From: Acidobacteriota bacterium
GTDB lineage: Bacteria > Acidobacteriota > Terriglobia > Terriglobales > Acidobacteriaceae
NCBI GenBank assembly: GCA_003225005.1
Contig: QIAN01000139.1
Span: 1-51,975 of the forward strand
Direction of reading: 5' to 3'
Length of the DNA: 51,975 nt
Positions 25,341 to 32,599 of this stretch are shown here, piece after piece (the first letter of the stretch is position 1; each line of letters opens with the position of its first letter). The notes beneath the pieces are model-generated. The model saw only the letters and a list, made by a program, of their open reading frames with translations. It did no database searches and was not told the DNA's origin. The position numbers and the translations under genes were made by a program.

Positions 25341-26579
25341 TCATCGTTTCACGGATACGGCGAGACGCAAGCGACTCGCGACGGCACGACCGTCCTTGAA
25401 AGCGGTAACAAACTTCCATTCTGTCGCCGCCTTGATCAGGTCCGGGTCGGATTTTGTGTTTCCCGCCGGTTCGACGGATCGAACTTTTCCGGCGGAATCG
25501 ATCAGCAGATCTAGGAGCAACTCGGAGTCTGTCAAACCCTGCTCCGAAGCCACCGGAGCGGACCGCCGCAGCAGAATCGGTTGCGGCGGGATTATTTCAG
25601 ATTTACTCCGCTCCGACCTCTTGGTGGTGGTATCGAAAACCATCGCGCGTTTTTTACGGCCAGGCGAAGGCCCAGAGGATCTCTCATCCACCTGGGCATG
25701 AATTCCATGGGCACGGACGTCTAGCATCGCTGTCCGCAGGCGCTGCACATCAGAGTCAGGCCACATGTCAGCGAGCCAGAGCCATGCCTCTGGCTCACGA
25801 CCGCTATAGAGGTAAGACCAGGCGATTTCTAGTACCTTGATTTTCACTCCCCGCAAACGGTGTAGCTGCCCTGCCGAAAAGCGGGCAGTGGAAGCCAATT
25901 TGCCATCACTGTTTTTGAAATCGCGCAGGTCCTCGGAATCAAGCTCCGCCCTGAGCGTTGCGATTTTTTCATCAAAATCAATCCGGAATTCAGAACTTAC
26001 GTCGAGCAAGTGGTTGCGCTCGAAGCGGAGTACGATGGTTGGCGCGAAGTCCAGTTCGCCTCCAACCAAGTTCTCGAAGCCATCCCCCGCAGCGGCATCG
26101 TCTGTCCAGATCTCGACGCGACCGTCCAGATCTGTATCCGACGCGCTGAAGGAGCCTCCACCGGTAATTGCGCGCAGCAAAGCAGGCGGCTTTTGAAGAG
26201 AATAAATCTGGTATGCCATGCAGCACTCGGTTTCCGACTGCTTCACCTGGAACGTTACAACGGGAACACCTAGGCCCAGGTCGGCGCCAAATGCATCCAC
26301 ATCAAGCTGCGAGGCCCCGGTCGCAACGGTTATCTCTTGCTTGTCCCAACTGAGCGTTGCTTCACAGACCCGTGTCGCGAGTCCGGTTGCAGTTTTCCTT
26401 GCCGCTCCCAACCGCAGCTTTACTCCGGTGTGGAACTCGGCTTCGAAATTGCCACTGCCATTGCGGCACAGTGCATCGCGGCCCTGGGCATGGCACGGGA
26501 TTACCATTACGCAGAAAAGCAAGAATGAAGCGAGCGCCAACGGGCCGTAGGGAAGTCGAACTAGCGCTCGCCAAGACAC
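25341..26579 (-). CDS. Secreted protein with C-terminal TonB-like domain
   Basis: The 412-residue product starts at GTG (26577-26579) and then has a good signal peptide (LALASFLLFCVMVIPCHAQG). The middle (about 35-310) is not recognised; it has an acidic 'DTDLDGRVEIWTDDAA' stretch recalling calcium loops and paired cysteines (ECC). The last 75 residues resemble the TonB C-terminal domain (LLLDLLIDSAGKVRSVEPAG, ATEWKFVTAFKDGRAV). There is no inner-membrane anchor beyond the signal peptide and no Pro-rich periplasmic spacer, so classical energy transduction is unlikely; such TonB-C proteins are common in Acidobacteria. It starts 29 bases after the phosphodiesterase gene on the same strand, probably one operon. 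Confidence 0.8.
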   Translation of the reverse strand: MSWRALVRLPYGPLALASFLLFCVMVIPCHAQGRDALCRNGSGNFEAEFHTGVKLRLGAARKTATGLATRVCEATLSWDKQEITVATGASQLDVDAFGADLGLGVPVVTFQVKQSETECCMAYQIYSLQKPPALLRAITGGGSFSASDTDLDGRVEIWTDDAAAGDGFENLVGGELDFAPTIVLRFERNHLLDVSSEFRIDFDEKIATLRAELDSEDLRDFKNSDGKLASTARFSAGQLHRLRGVKIKVLEIAWSYLYSGREPEAWLWLADMWPDSDVQRLRTAMLDVRAHGIHAQVDERSSGPSPGRKKRAMVFDTTTKRSERSKSEIIPPQPILLRRSAPVASEQGLTDSELLLDLLIDSAGKVRSVEPAGNTKSDPDLIKAATEWKFVTAFKDGRAVASRLRLAVSVKR

Positions 26580-26607
26580 GAGGAATGGAGTGCAGCTGTC
26601 GCCCGAT

Positions 26608-27834
26608 CTACTTCTTTGCGATGGCCTTGTCCGAATTCTCGAAAATCTCGCTCAGTACACGGCCGCGCATCTGTGCCGGTTGCTCAATGCCGTAGATGTG
26701 CAGGATGGTAGGCGCAAGGTCATACACTGAGACCTCAAAACCCATCAAACGCAGGTCGTGCTTGATACCAGGACCCATGGCAAAGAACGATCCGGGTACG
26801 TCGTCACCGTCGGCGAAGTCATGTTTCGCCACCACGGGGGTAGTTTTCTCGTGGTCCATGTGCGCGTGCGGATCGGTCTCTTCGAACTCACGCAGCGGCT
26901 TGATACCATGATCGGAAACGATGATCACGTAGGTATTGTCGTCCACGTGCTTCAGGACCGCGCCCAGAACTTTGTCGAAGGCGATGTATTGATCCGGGAA
27001 GGCCTCCGTCCGCACAGCGTTGATCTTGGGATTGTAGCCGGCGTTATAAGGCGCAATAGGATACAGCCAATGCCCGGTCCGGTCCTCGCAAGACTGGCCC
27101 AACCAGGTGAATTCCGTGGGATGACGGCTCAGCAGGTAGTCGAAAAGCTGCGTCTGCTGCTCGCGGATGAGCTGGACTTTATTCAGCCAAGCATCGATGG
27201 CTTCGGTTTCGTGTCCTTTCAGATCCGCCGCCGAAGGCATGCGCTCGCAGTCAATGTAAAAGTCCCCCACATTCTTCAGCAACTCCGCCTTCATGGCAGG
27301 AGGATAAACCGCATCGCCACCCTGCACTTCTGATAGCTTGGGCGCGCAAAGCACGCCGTCTTCACAGTTTTTCCCGCGGGTCAGCATGCCGCTGATCATG
27401 TAGCCATTCACCGGCATAACCGGAAAGGTTGCGGGCACGTTGGCCATGCCCACAGTCACGCCGTTCTTAGACAGCATGGACCAGATAGGCTCTTCCTTCA
27501 ACATATTCGTGTTGGCCGTGATGCCGCCCACAATGAAGCCCGTAACCCCGTGTTCCTCAGGTTTCGTGCTGGTGAAGAAAGTGCTATACACGCGCGGGCA
27601 ATTGGGAGCGGAGACAGTCCGCAACTTGCCATACGCCCCCTTCCTGATCACGCTGGAGAGGTTGGGCATCTTGCCTTCTAACAGCAAGGGCCGAATGACG
27701 TCCAACTCCATGCCGTTTACGCCGATTACCACCACGTGGGGCTTGGGTTTGGCAGTGCTCTGGGCTTGTCCCAACAAAGCTACAGGGAGCGCAGCCAACA
27801 ACACCAGGACCATGGAGAACCGTTGAAAGACCAT
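26608..27834 (-). CDS. Type I phosphodiesterase/nucleotide pyrophosphatase-family protein, secreted
   Basis: With the ATG at 27834 (GAGG 9 bases upstream) the product is 408 residues; GTG at 27849 is an in-frame alternative. A signal peptide (about 1-25) precedes an alkaline-phosphatase-superfamily domain of the phosphodiesterase type: VVVIGVNGMELDVIRPLL with the metal Asp replaced by Asn in GVNG, the nucleophile region APNCPRVYSTFFTSTKPEEHGV, and the metal residues VIIVSDHGIKP and HMDHE. A substrate cannot be named. The Asn at the position where many members have Asp (GxDG) may weaken metal binding. It shares its fold with the four sulfatase-like paralogues nearby and is upstream of the TonB-C gene. 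Confidence 0.85.
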   Translation of the reverse strand: MVFQRFSMVLVLLAALPVALLGQAQSTAKPKPHVVVIGVNGMELDVIRPLLLEGKMPNLSSVIRKGAYGKLRTVSAPNCPRVYSTFFTSTKPEEHGVTGFIVGGITANTNMLKEEPIWSMLSKNGVTVGMANVPATFPVMPVNGYMISGMLTRGKNCEDGVLCAPKLSEVQGGDAVYPPAMKAELLKNVGDFYIDCERMPSAADLKGHETEAIDAWLNKVQLIREQQTQLFDYLLSRHPTEFTWLGQSCEDRTGHWLYPIAPYNAGYNPKINAVRTEAFPDQYIAFDKVLGAVLKHVDDNTYVIIVSDHGIKPLREFEETDPHAHMDHEKTTPVVAKHDFADGDDVPGSFFAMGPGIKHDLRLMGFEVSVYDLAPTILHIYGIEQPAQMRGRVLSEIFENSDKAIAKK

Positions 27835-28196
27835 CGAGACTGACCTCACTACTGGGATTATCAGGGGGTACCGTCGCTTTCCGCGTGTGTGGAAATTATA
27901 CGTCTATGAAGTCCTTTTATTCCAGTAACAGTGTCTGCAGGTAATGCCTCAGTAAAAGCCTTGGCGCTGCAGATTAACCCGTGCCTACGTAGGGTGACAG
28001 CCTGGTCGCTGTACCCGCTTCCGCGTATCGACATTCGCCTGCCGATATCCGACCATCATTTGCGGAGGCCCTCTGCGTGTAGGGGCCGGACATTACTCGA
28101 GACTTGAGGCGAAGTGTCGGCAGTTTTTGAGGTTGTGGAGGTTGGGAGGCCGAGGCCAAAGAATCTGAGATCGAACACAGTCAAAGGAGAGATTTT
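27835..28196. other. Intergenic region with no gene seen
   Basis: This 362-base gap lies between the divergent phosphodiesterase gene and a 50-residue membrane protein gene. No open frame with a recognisable product was seen on either strand. The left 100 bases are AT-richer than the surroundings and probably carry the promoters. The only clear signal is the AAGGAGA ribosome-binding site of the downstream gene at its right end. Confidence 0.4.
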
Positions 28197-28349
28197 ATGC
28201 TTTGGACAATTTTCGTGATTCTTCTGGTGTTGTGGCTGCTCGGATTAGTCAGTTCGTACACACTGGGGGGATTCATTCACATCCTGCTCGTCCTGGCGGT
28301 CGTGGTTCTGATCATCAACCTTCTGAGTGGCCGAAGCACGGCGGTTTGA
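28197..28349 (+). CDS. Small lmo0937-family (DUF5670) membrane protein
   Basis: This 50-residue gene encodes two hydrophobic helices separated by a short polar turn: MLWTIFVILLVLWLLGLVSS, then YTLGGFIHILLVLAVVVLII and a charged end (NLLSGRSTAV). The 'MLWTI...LWLLGLVxSYTLGGFIHILL' layout is the lmo0937/DUF5670 family, small inner-membrane proteins often linked with stress, of unknown function. A strong Shine-Dalgarno (AAGGAGA) lies 6-7 bases before the ATG. The gene stands alone, just upstream of a block with Crp/Fnr regulators on the other strand. Confidence 0.85.
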   Translation: MLWTIFVILLVLWLLGLVSSYTLGGFIHILLVLAVVVLIINLLSGRSTAV

Positions 28350-28416
28350 TTCAGCGGTTTGATCGCGCTTTGATGCCTTTGACCGGCGTTTCCCCGGGCA
28401 ATGGCTTTGCTCACAG

Positions 28417-28698
28417 CTACTGAGTGAGGAGAGCGTTTGCCCGCCGACTCGTGGAACTGTCCCGGTTGAGGTCGCATTGGGGGCAGAGGGGCAGTGGGAT
28501 GTTCCACGCTCGATCGCCTCCCAAAAGATAGAACGTGGTGTCGGCGTGAACCATCGAGGCGCCACAATTTGAGCACGCTGATTCCGCCAAGACAGGATTG
28601 CCCTGCACGTCGAGGAATTCCTCAATCGACCGACGAAGTGACGGATTACACTTGGTGGTCTGACTCGGAGAGGTTTTTATGATTTCAGCGTCTTTCAT
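28417..28698 (-). CDS. Small zinc-ribbon protein
   Basis: The product (93 residues from ATG 28698; GTG at 28707 adds three) contains two Cys pairs, CSNCG and CPQC, 28 residues apart, the spacing of a zinc ribbon, with HADTTFYLLGGDRAWNIPLPL between them. The N-terminal 35 residues look like a short helical arm. No specific family was recognised; proteins of this shape can bind nucleic acid or other proteins. It lies downstream of the first Crp/Fnr gene on the same strand with an 84-base gap. The ribosome-binding site is poor, so the start is uncertain. Confidence 0.6.
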   Translation of the reverse strand: MKDAEIIKTSPSQTTKCNPSLRRSIEEFLDVQGNPVLAESACSNCGASMVHADTTFYLLGGDRAWNIPLPLCPQCDLNRDSSTSRRANALLTQ

Positions 28699-28782
28699 TT
28701 CTTTCACCGGGGAGGGTTGCTTTCACCAAAGTAGCAGAGAAGTTTTACGCGTCTGCCTGCCCGGCCAACGCACTGCAGTGCG

Positions 28783-29559
28783 CTACCGCACGGAGTTATT
28801 CGATTCGCACAGCCAGTTCCTGCTCTGCCGCTGCATGGCTTCGTAGCACTCACACGCTGCATCCTTCAGATTCTCTCTACTTTCAATCGTGACGTTCCCT
28901 CGCTTGTAGGTGATGAGGCCCGCTTTTTGTAAGGTACCCGCAGCCACCGTCACGCTGGAGCGGCGCGTTCCCAGCATATGGGCCAATAGCTCCTGAGTGA
29001 GAGGGACGGTATCAGAATTGATGCGATCCTGGCACATGAGCAACCAGCGCGCCAGCCGCTCATCGACTTCGTGGATGCGGTTGCAAGCCGCCACCTGCGA
29101 TGCCTGCATGGACAGGACTTGCACATAGCGTTGCAGTCTCTGGGTTAACGTTTCGGATCGGCGGAGAATCTTCATCAGGCCTGCCGCGCTCACCCTGAAA
29201 CCCGCACCTTCTATCTGAATCACGGTGCGTGTCGGACTCGTGCTGAGGCCGACGACGAGCGGCAATCCAACAAAACCTTCCTTGCCGGTCAATCCTACCT
29301 CCACGCTCTTGCCGTCTGACAACACGCTCAACACTGACGCCAGGCCGCTATTCAGGAAATAGGCAAACCTGATTGGTTCGCCAGACTCGTGCAGCACCTC
29401 GTGAGTTCTCAGCTGCACCGAGCTTAACTCCGGGAATATTGACTCCCAATCTTCCGGGGGCAGGCTGAGCAGAAGCTCATTGCTCACGAGAGTTCCATCG
29501 ACCATTGGCGCAGCTTTGCCGTCGGACTTCCTCCGGGAGAGAGCAGGCTTATTCACCAT
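28783..29559 (-). CDS. Crp/Fnr-family transcriptional regulator (paralogue A)
   Basis: From the ATG at 29559 (AAGGAG about 5 bases upstream) the product is 258 residues. A cyclic-nucleotide-binding-type beta-roll covers about 30-150 (HESGEPIRFAYFLNSGLASV, GKSVEVGLTGKEGFVGLPLV). A dimerisation helix (LQRYVQVLSMQASQVAACNR) and a Crp-type winged helix-turn-helix follow (VPLTQELLAHMLGTRRSSVT). There are no N-terminal Cys clusters of Fnr and no obvious cAMP-binding RxS, so the effector is unknown. It has a close paralogue at 30156-30920; the HTH recognition residues (TRRSSVTVAAGxLQKAGLI) are identical, predicting the same DNA site for both. Confidence 0.9.
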   Translation of the reverse strand: MVNKPALSRRKSDGKAAPMVDGTLVSNELLLSLPPEDWESIFPELSSVQLRTHEVLHESGEPIRFAYFLNSGLASVLSVLSDGKSVEVGLTGKEGFVGLPLVVGLSTSPTRTVIQIEGAGFRVSAAGLMKILRRSETLTQRLQRYVQVLSMQASQVAACNRIHEVDERLARWLLMCQDRINSDTVPLTQELLAHMLGTRRSSVTVAAGTLQKAGLITYKRGNVTIESRENLKDAACECYEAMQRQSRNWLCESNNSVR

Positions 29560-29795
29560 TGCGCTCCTTACATGCCACGACGTCAAAATCCCAAGCGCTT
29601 CCCCACTCGGGCCAGATGCGTAAAGATGCAAAAATGGAAGAAAATGAGAGCTGACACGAGTTTGACGATCTTTCTTTCTTTACCGACGCCCCCTGGCTTC
29701 CCCGAGTTCAGGAGTACAGGGGAATCATTACTCCGCCAATCGTACAAACCGCCCGTACAGCTTGTCTGAATCAATGACTCGGCGAAAAAGCCGCA

Positions 29796-30068
29796 TTACT
29801 TTTCACCCTCGCCGAAATGCAACTGGTCTCTTTTCAGAACACGAAGGTTGGCCAAGGCGTCTTCCATCGCGACTCGCTCGGTCTGACTACTAGAATCGTG
29901 CTCCAGCGCATCACGACGAGCAAGGATTGCCGCCTCCGCCACTTCCACGCGCTTGAACAACACACTCTTGTCTGTTTCCAACAAAGCAGACTCATACTCG
30001 CGCTGCCAATTCGGAAAACGCAAGGGCGAAAAAGATGATGCTGTTAGAGACGAGTCCCGGAGCGCCAC
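29796..30068 (-). CDS. Conserved small hypothetical protein
   Basis: The 90-residue product starts at GTG (30066-30068), fixed by a perfect AGGAGG 6 bases upstream. It reads MALRDSSLTASSFSPLRFPN, then a helical, charged stretch (FKRVEVAEAAILARRDALEH, RVAMEDALANLRVLKRDQL), probably a two-helix coiled coil. The pattern is one I associate with small conserved Acidobacteria proteins, but the function is unknown. It lies between two Crp/Fnr paralogues on the same strand, 87 bases downstream of paralogue B, and may be co-transcribed with it. Confidence 0.75.
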   Translation of the reverse strand: MALRDSSLTASSFSPLRFPNWQREYESALLETDKSVLFKRVEVAEAAILARRDALEHDSSSQTERVAMEDALANLRVLKRDQLHFGEGEK

Positions 30069-30074
30069 AGGCGA

Positions 30075-30080
30075 CCTCCT
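30075..30080 (-). promoter_or_regulatory. Shine-Dalgarno that fixes a GTG start
   Basis: On the minus strand AGGAGG ends 6 bases before the GTG at 30068. It is a full consensus match and the reason the small protein gene 29796-30068 is called with a GTG start. Confidence 0.75.
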
Positions 30081-30155
30081 GGCAGAATGCTAGAAGTGAT
30101 GCATGGTTGAGTCTGCCCGCCAACGAACCCCGGTTGGTGCGCCATCCGACAAAAG

Positions 30156-30920
30156 CTATTCCAATTCGGTCTGCCAGTAGCTGGCCTGCCGTAACATCGA
30201 GTCGTAGCACTCGCAGGCCGCATCGACGAGCCCGGCTCGGTCTTCAATTTTGACGTGCCCGCGCTTGTAAGTGATCAGTCCCGCTTTTTGCAGGACGCCT
30301 GCAGCCACGGTCACGCTGGACCGGCGCGTTCCCAGCATGTGAGCCAGGAACTCCTGGGTCAAAGGCACGCTGCTGGATCCGATCCTGTCCTGGGACATCA
30401 GCAGCCACCGCGCCAGCCTTTCGTCGACTTCGTGGACTCGATTGCAGGCCGCAACCTGTGTCGCCTGCATGGCGAGGAGCTGAACATAGCGTTGCAGCCT
30501 TTTCTCCAAGGTCGAACACTGTCCCAGCAGTTGGATCAGCACCGCTGCGCTTATTCTGAATGCGCTGCCTTCAATTTGTATGACGACACGGGTCGGGCTG
30601 CTTTTCAGACCAACGATCAGCGGAAGCCCGACAAAGCCTTCCTTCCCGGTCAAGCCCACTTCTACGCTCTTCCCATCTGCCAGCACGCTCAAAACCGAGG
30701 CCAGCCCGCTATTGATGAAATAGGCGAACAAGATCGGTTCTCCCGCTTCGTGCAGCACGTCGTGAGTTCGGTTCGGCAGAAAGGCCAGCTTGGAGAATAT
30801 TGCAGCGCATTCTTTGGCGGGCAGGTTCAGCAAAAGCTCATTGTGAACTGGACTTCCGTCGATCGTGGGGGGGCCGTGCCCGTCGGTCTTCGGACGATTC
30901 CGATAAATAGGGGTAGGCAT
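30156..30920 (-). CDS. Crp/Fnr-family transcriptional regulator (paralogue B)
   Basis: The 254-residue product has the same domains as paralogue A. The ligand-binding beta-roll spans about 25-145 (HEAGEPILFAYFINSGLASV, GKSVEVGLTGKEGFVGLPLI), then a dimerisation helix (LQRYVQLLAMQATQVAACNR), then a winged HTH (VPLTQEFLAHMLGTRRSSVT). The recognition helix matches paralogue A. AAGGAG lies about 5 bases before the ATG at 30920. The two differ mostly in the N-terminal 25 residues and around 120-140, so they may sense different signals but bind similar operators. Confidence 0.9.
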   Translation of the reverse strand: MPTPIYRNRPKTDGHGPPTIDGSPVHNELLLNLPAKECAAIFSKLAFLPNRTHDVLHEAGEPILFAYFINSGLASVLSVLADGKSVEVGLTGKEGFVGLPLIVGLKSSPTRVVIQIEGSAFRISAAVLIQLLGQCSTLEKRLQRYVQLLAMQATQVAACNRVHEVDERLARWLLMSQDRIGSSSVPLTQEFLAHMLGTRRSSVTVAAGVLQKAGLITYKRGHVKIEDRAGLVDAACECYDSMLRQASYWQTELE

Positions 30921-31235
30921 AACGGCTCCTTGCGCAGCGTAAACGCTATCTGATTTCGCAAGGGACCGTCTCCAAGGAGGGCACGGCGGAAGGATGCGGA
31001 AGAGACAACTTCAGACTACTCCTCCACAGGCATAATTGCTAGAGCATAAACAGCATTCCAGCGTCTAAGATTTACATGCCCAAAAATCCCGGTGGGTCGC
31101 GGGGAGTGTCCTAACATTGCATTGAAAATTTTGCGGACAGCAACTGAACACCCAGCAATGCACCATTGGGACTTGGCCAGTTGTCTGCCCCCTCGCTAAA
31201 CTTTTTGTCGCCCGCCCGCAAGGAGACGAACTGCT
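30921..31235. other. Divergent intergenic region with no gene seen
   Basis: This 315-base gap separates Crp/Fnr paralogue B from the small zinc-binding protein gene on the other strand. I see no gene in it. It must hold both promoters, but no good -35/-10 pair was found. The ribosome-binding site of the right-hand gene (AAGGAG) is at its right end. Confidence 0.4.
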
Positions 31236-31484
31236 GTGACAGAGCCCACACCTGCTCCCTTATGTTCGATCTGCGGCAAACCTGTGGAGCTTGAAACCAG
31301 CAAAACTTACAGCCATGTGGAAGCCGTTCACGAGGAATGCTACGCACGCAAGTTCGAGCCGAGAAAGCCGGCGAACCCGTCCCGCCCATCCGACGACTGG
31401 CCACGCAATATTGAGGACACCGCAGTCTCTGTTCGCGCTAAGCCGCGTCCTTCAAATCATCAAAAGCGTGGCCATACTTCTTAA
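31236..31484 (+). CDS. Small zinc-finger-like protein
   Basis: The 82-residue product starts at GTG (31236), with AAGGAG 10 bases upstream. It contains CSICGKPVELETSKTYSHVE followed by AVHEECYARKFE: a Cys2-His-Cys set (C10, C13, H31, C35 approx.) that looks like a treble-clef or rubredoxin-like zinc site. The rest is basic and disordered (ARKFEPRKPANPSRPSDDWP). I associate such 'CSICG...VHEECY' proteins with Acidobacteria; the function is unknown. Its last 47 bases overlap, tail to tail, the gene at 31438-31629. Confidence 0.7.
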   Translation: MTEPTPAPLCSICGKPVELETSKTYSHVEAVHEECYARKFEPRKPANPSRPSDDWPRNIEDTAVSVRAKPRPSNHQKRGHTS

Positions 31485-31629
31485 CCAGGAAAAGGGCTCT
31501 CAGGCGGACTTCCTCTTGATCATCCTTGATCACCGCATGAAGCAAAGACAGCAGATCGGCGCTCTTGTCGGGGTCTGTCTCGTCGACAATTTCCTTGCAC
31601 AGGTTCCGGACCAGATCAGCATCGAACAA
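31438..31629 (-). CDS. Conserved small helical protein
   Basis: The 63-residue product is charged and helical: MFDADLVRNLCKEIVDETDP, LLSLLHAVIKDDQEEVRLRA, LFLVKKYGHAFDDLKDAA. The start is TTG (31627-31629), preceded by a GGGGTGGG purine run. I recall similar short proteins in Acidobacteria genomes, so it is called real although the start codon is weak. Function unknown. It converges on the zinc-finger-like gene and overlaps it by 47 bases, so one of the two ends may be extended by mutation. Confidence 0.6.
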   Translation of the reverse strand: MFDADLVRNLCKEIVDETDPDKSADLLSLLHAVIKDDQEEVRLRALFLVKKYGHAFDDLKDAA

Positions 31630-32097
31630 GCACCCACCCCGTCGTCCGGCCAGAGACCAGAGATTAAGTTTTGCTGATCTTCAAGCAAGGGGGGGCTACC
31701 TGCCAATCGGGTAAATTGTGTATGACACCGAACACTCCTCGCTTGATTTGTGGCATGCTGCCGCAACTTATGGCTTTGGAGCCTGTCGTGGGGGTAGGCT
31801 CTCCCTTTGCCACCACGCCTACTAATTGACAGTAAATGACACGAAATGATTCGAAAAACACGCAAGCTATGTGCCCGCCATGGACCGATAACTGGTGGGC
31901 ATTTTTGACTTGTATTGGCGCACCCGTAGATCACTATGTGCGCTAGCGTACGGTAAACCCTGTATTGGGGAACCACGACGGTGAGCTTAAAGTGACATTA
32001 TCCTCTGCCTTTCGTGAGTAGCCGACCGCCTCCGCGCCTAGATGGCTCGGCCTGCAACCTGCCCAAGGCAACACGAGGCATTCGATAGGTGGGTTGC
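31630..32097. other. Intergenic region with no gene seen
   Basis: No convincing gene is present in these 468 bases; open frames here have no recognisable content and lack ribosome-binding sites. TTGACA occurs near 31828 and TTGACT near 31909, each a possible -35 element, but neither has a good -10 at 16-18 bases. The stretch is unusually long for this window, so a small RNA or a decayed gene is possible. Confidence 0.35.
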
Positions 32098-32478
32098 GTG
32101 CCCAGCAAAATCCTTATCGTCGACGATAGTTCCATGATGCGCCGAGCCCTGCGTCGTTGGATCGAGCAGAATCCCAACTGGAAGGTTTGCGCAGAGGCGC
32201 CGAATGGCGCGGTTGCCATTGAGAAAGTCAAAGAACTGCTTCCAGACTTGGTCATCCTCGATCTGTCGATGCCGGTGATGAACGGGTTAGAAGCGGCGCG
32301 GCATATCAAGGAAATCGCTCCCACCACACCCATGGTAATGTTCACCATGTACGTCAGCGATGCACTTACCAAAGACGCTCAAGCCGCCGGGATTCAATGT
32401 GTCGTGTCCAAGACGGAGAGCGTCGTGAACCAACTGATTACCTCGATCAGCTCACTGCTACACGAGCCCGTAGCATAG
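32098..32478 (+). CDS. Stand-alone receiver-domain response regulator
   Basis: The 126-residue product is a single CheY-like receiver: acidic pair in ILIVDDSSMMRR, phospho-acceptor Asp in LVILDLSMPVMNGLEA, the Thr/Ser position in MVMFTMY and the Lys in VVSKTES. There is no output domain, so it acts through protein contacts, like CheY or phosphorelay proteins. The kinase is not in the window. Two GTG codons (32089 and 32098) are possible starts; the second is favoured because AGGTGG lies 5 bases upstream and the fold begins at once. It is 121 bases upstream of the CRTAC1 gene on the same strand, perhaps co-transcribed. Confidence 0.88.
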   Translation: MPSKILIVDDSSMMRRALRRWIEQNPNWKVCAEAPNGAVAIEKVKELLPDLVILDLSMPVMNGLEAARHIKEIAPTTPMVMFTMYVSDALTKDAQAAGIQCVVSKTESVVNQLITSISSLLHEPVA

Positions 32479-32599
32479 AAATGCGTCCGAGCTCCCGCAA
32501 TTCAAATCGTGGCGCGGGATCAGCTTCACGCGCGATCAGCGCGGCCCGCAGCTCAAGGCAAGAGCTTGCGGGCCTGTATAATCGGAAACTTCCCCATCT

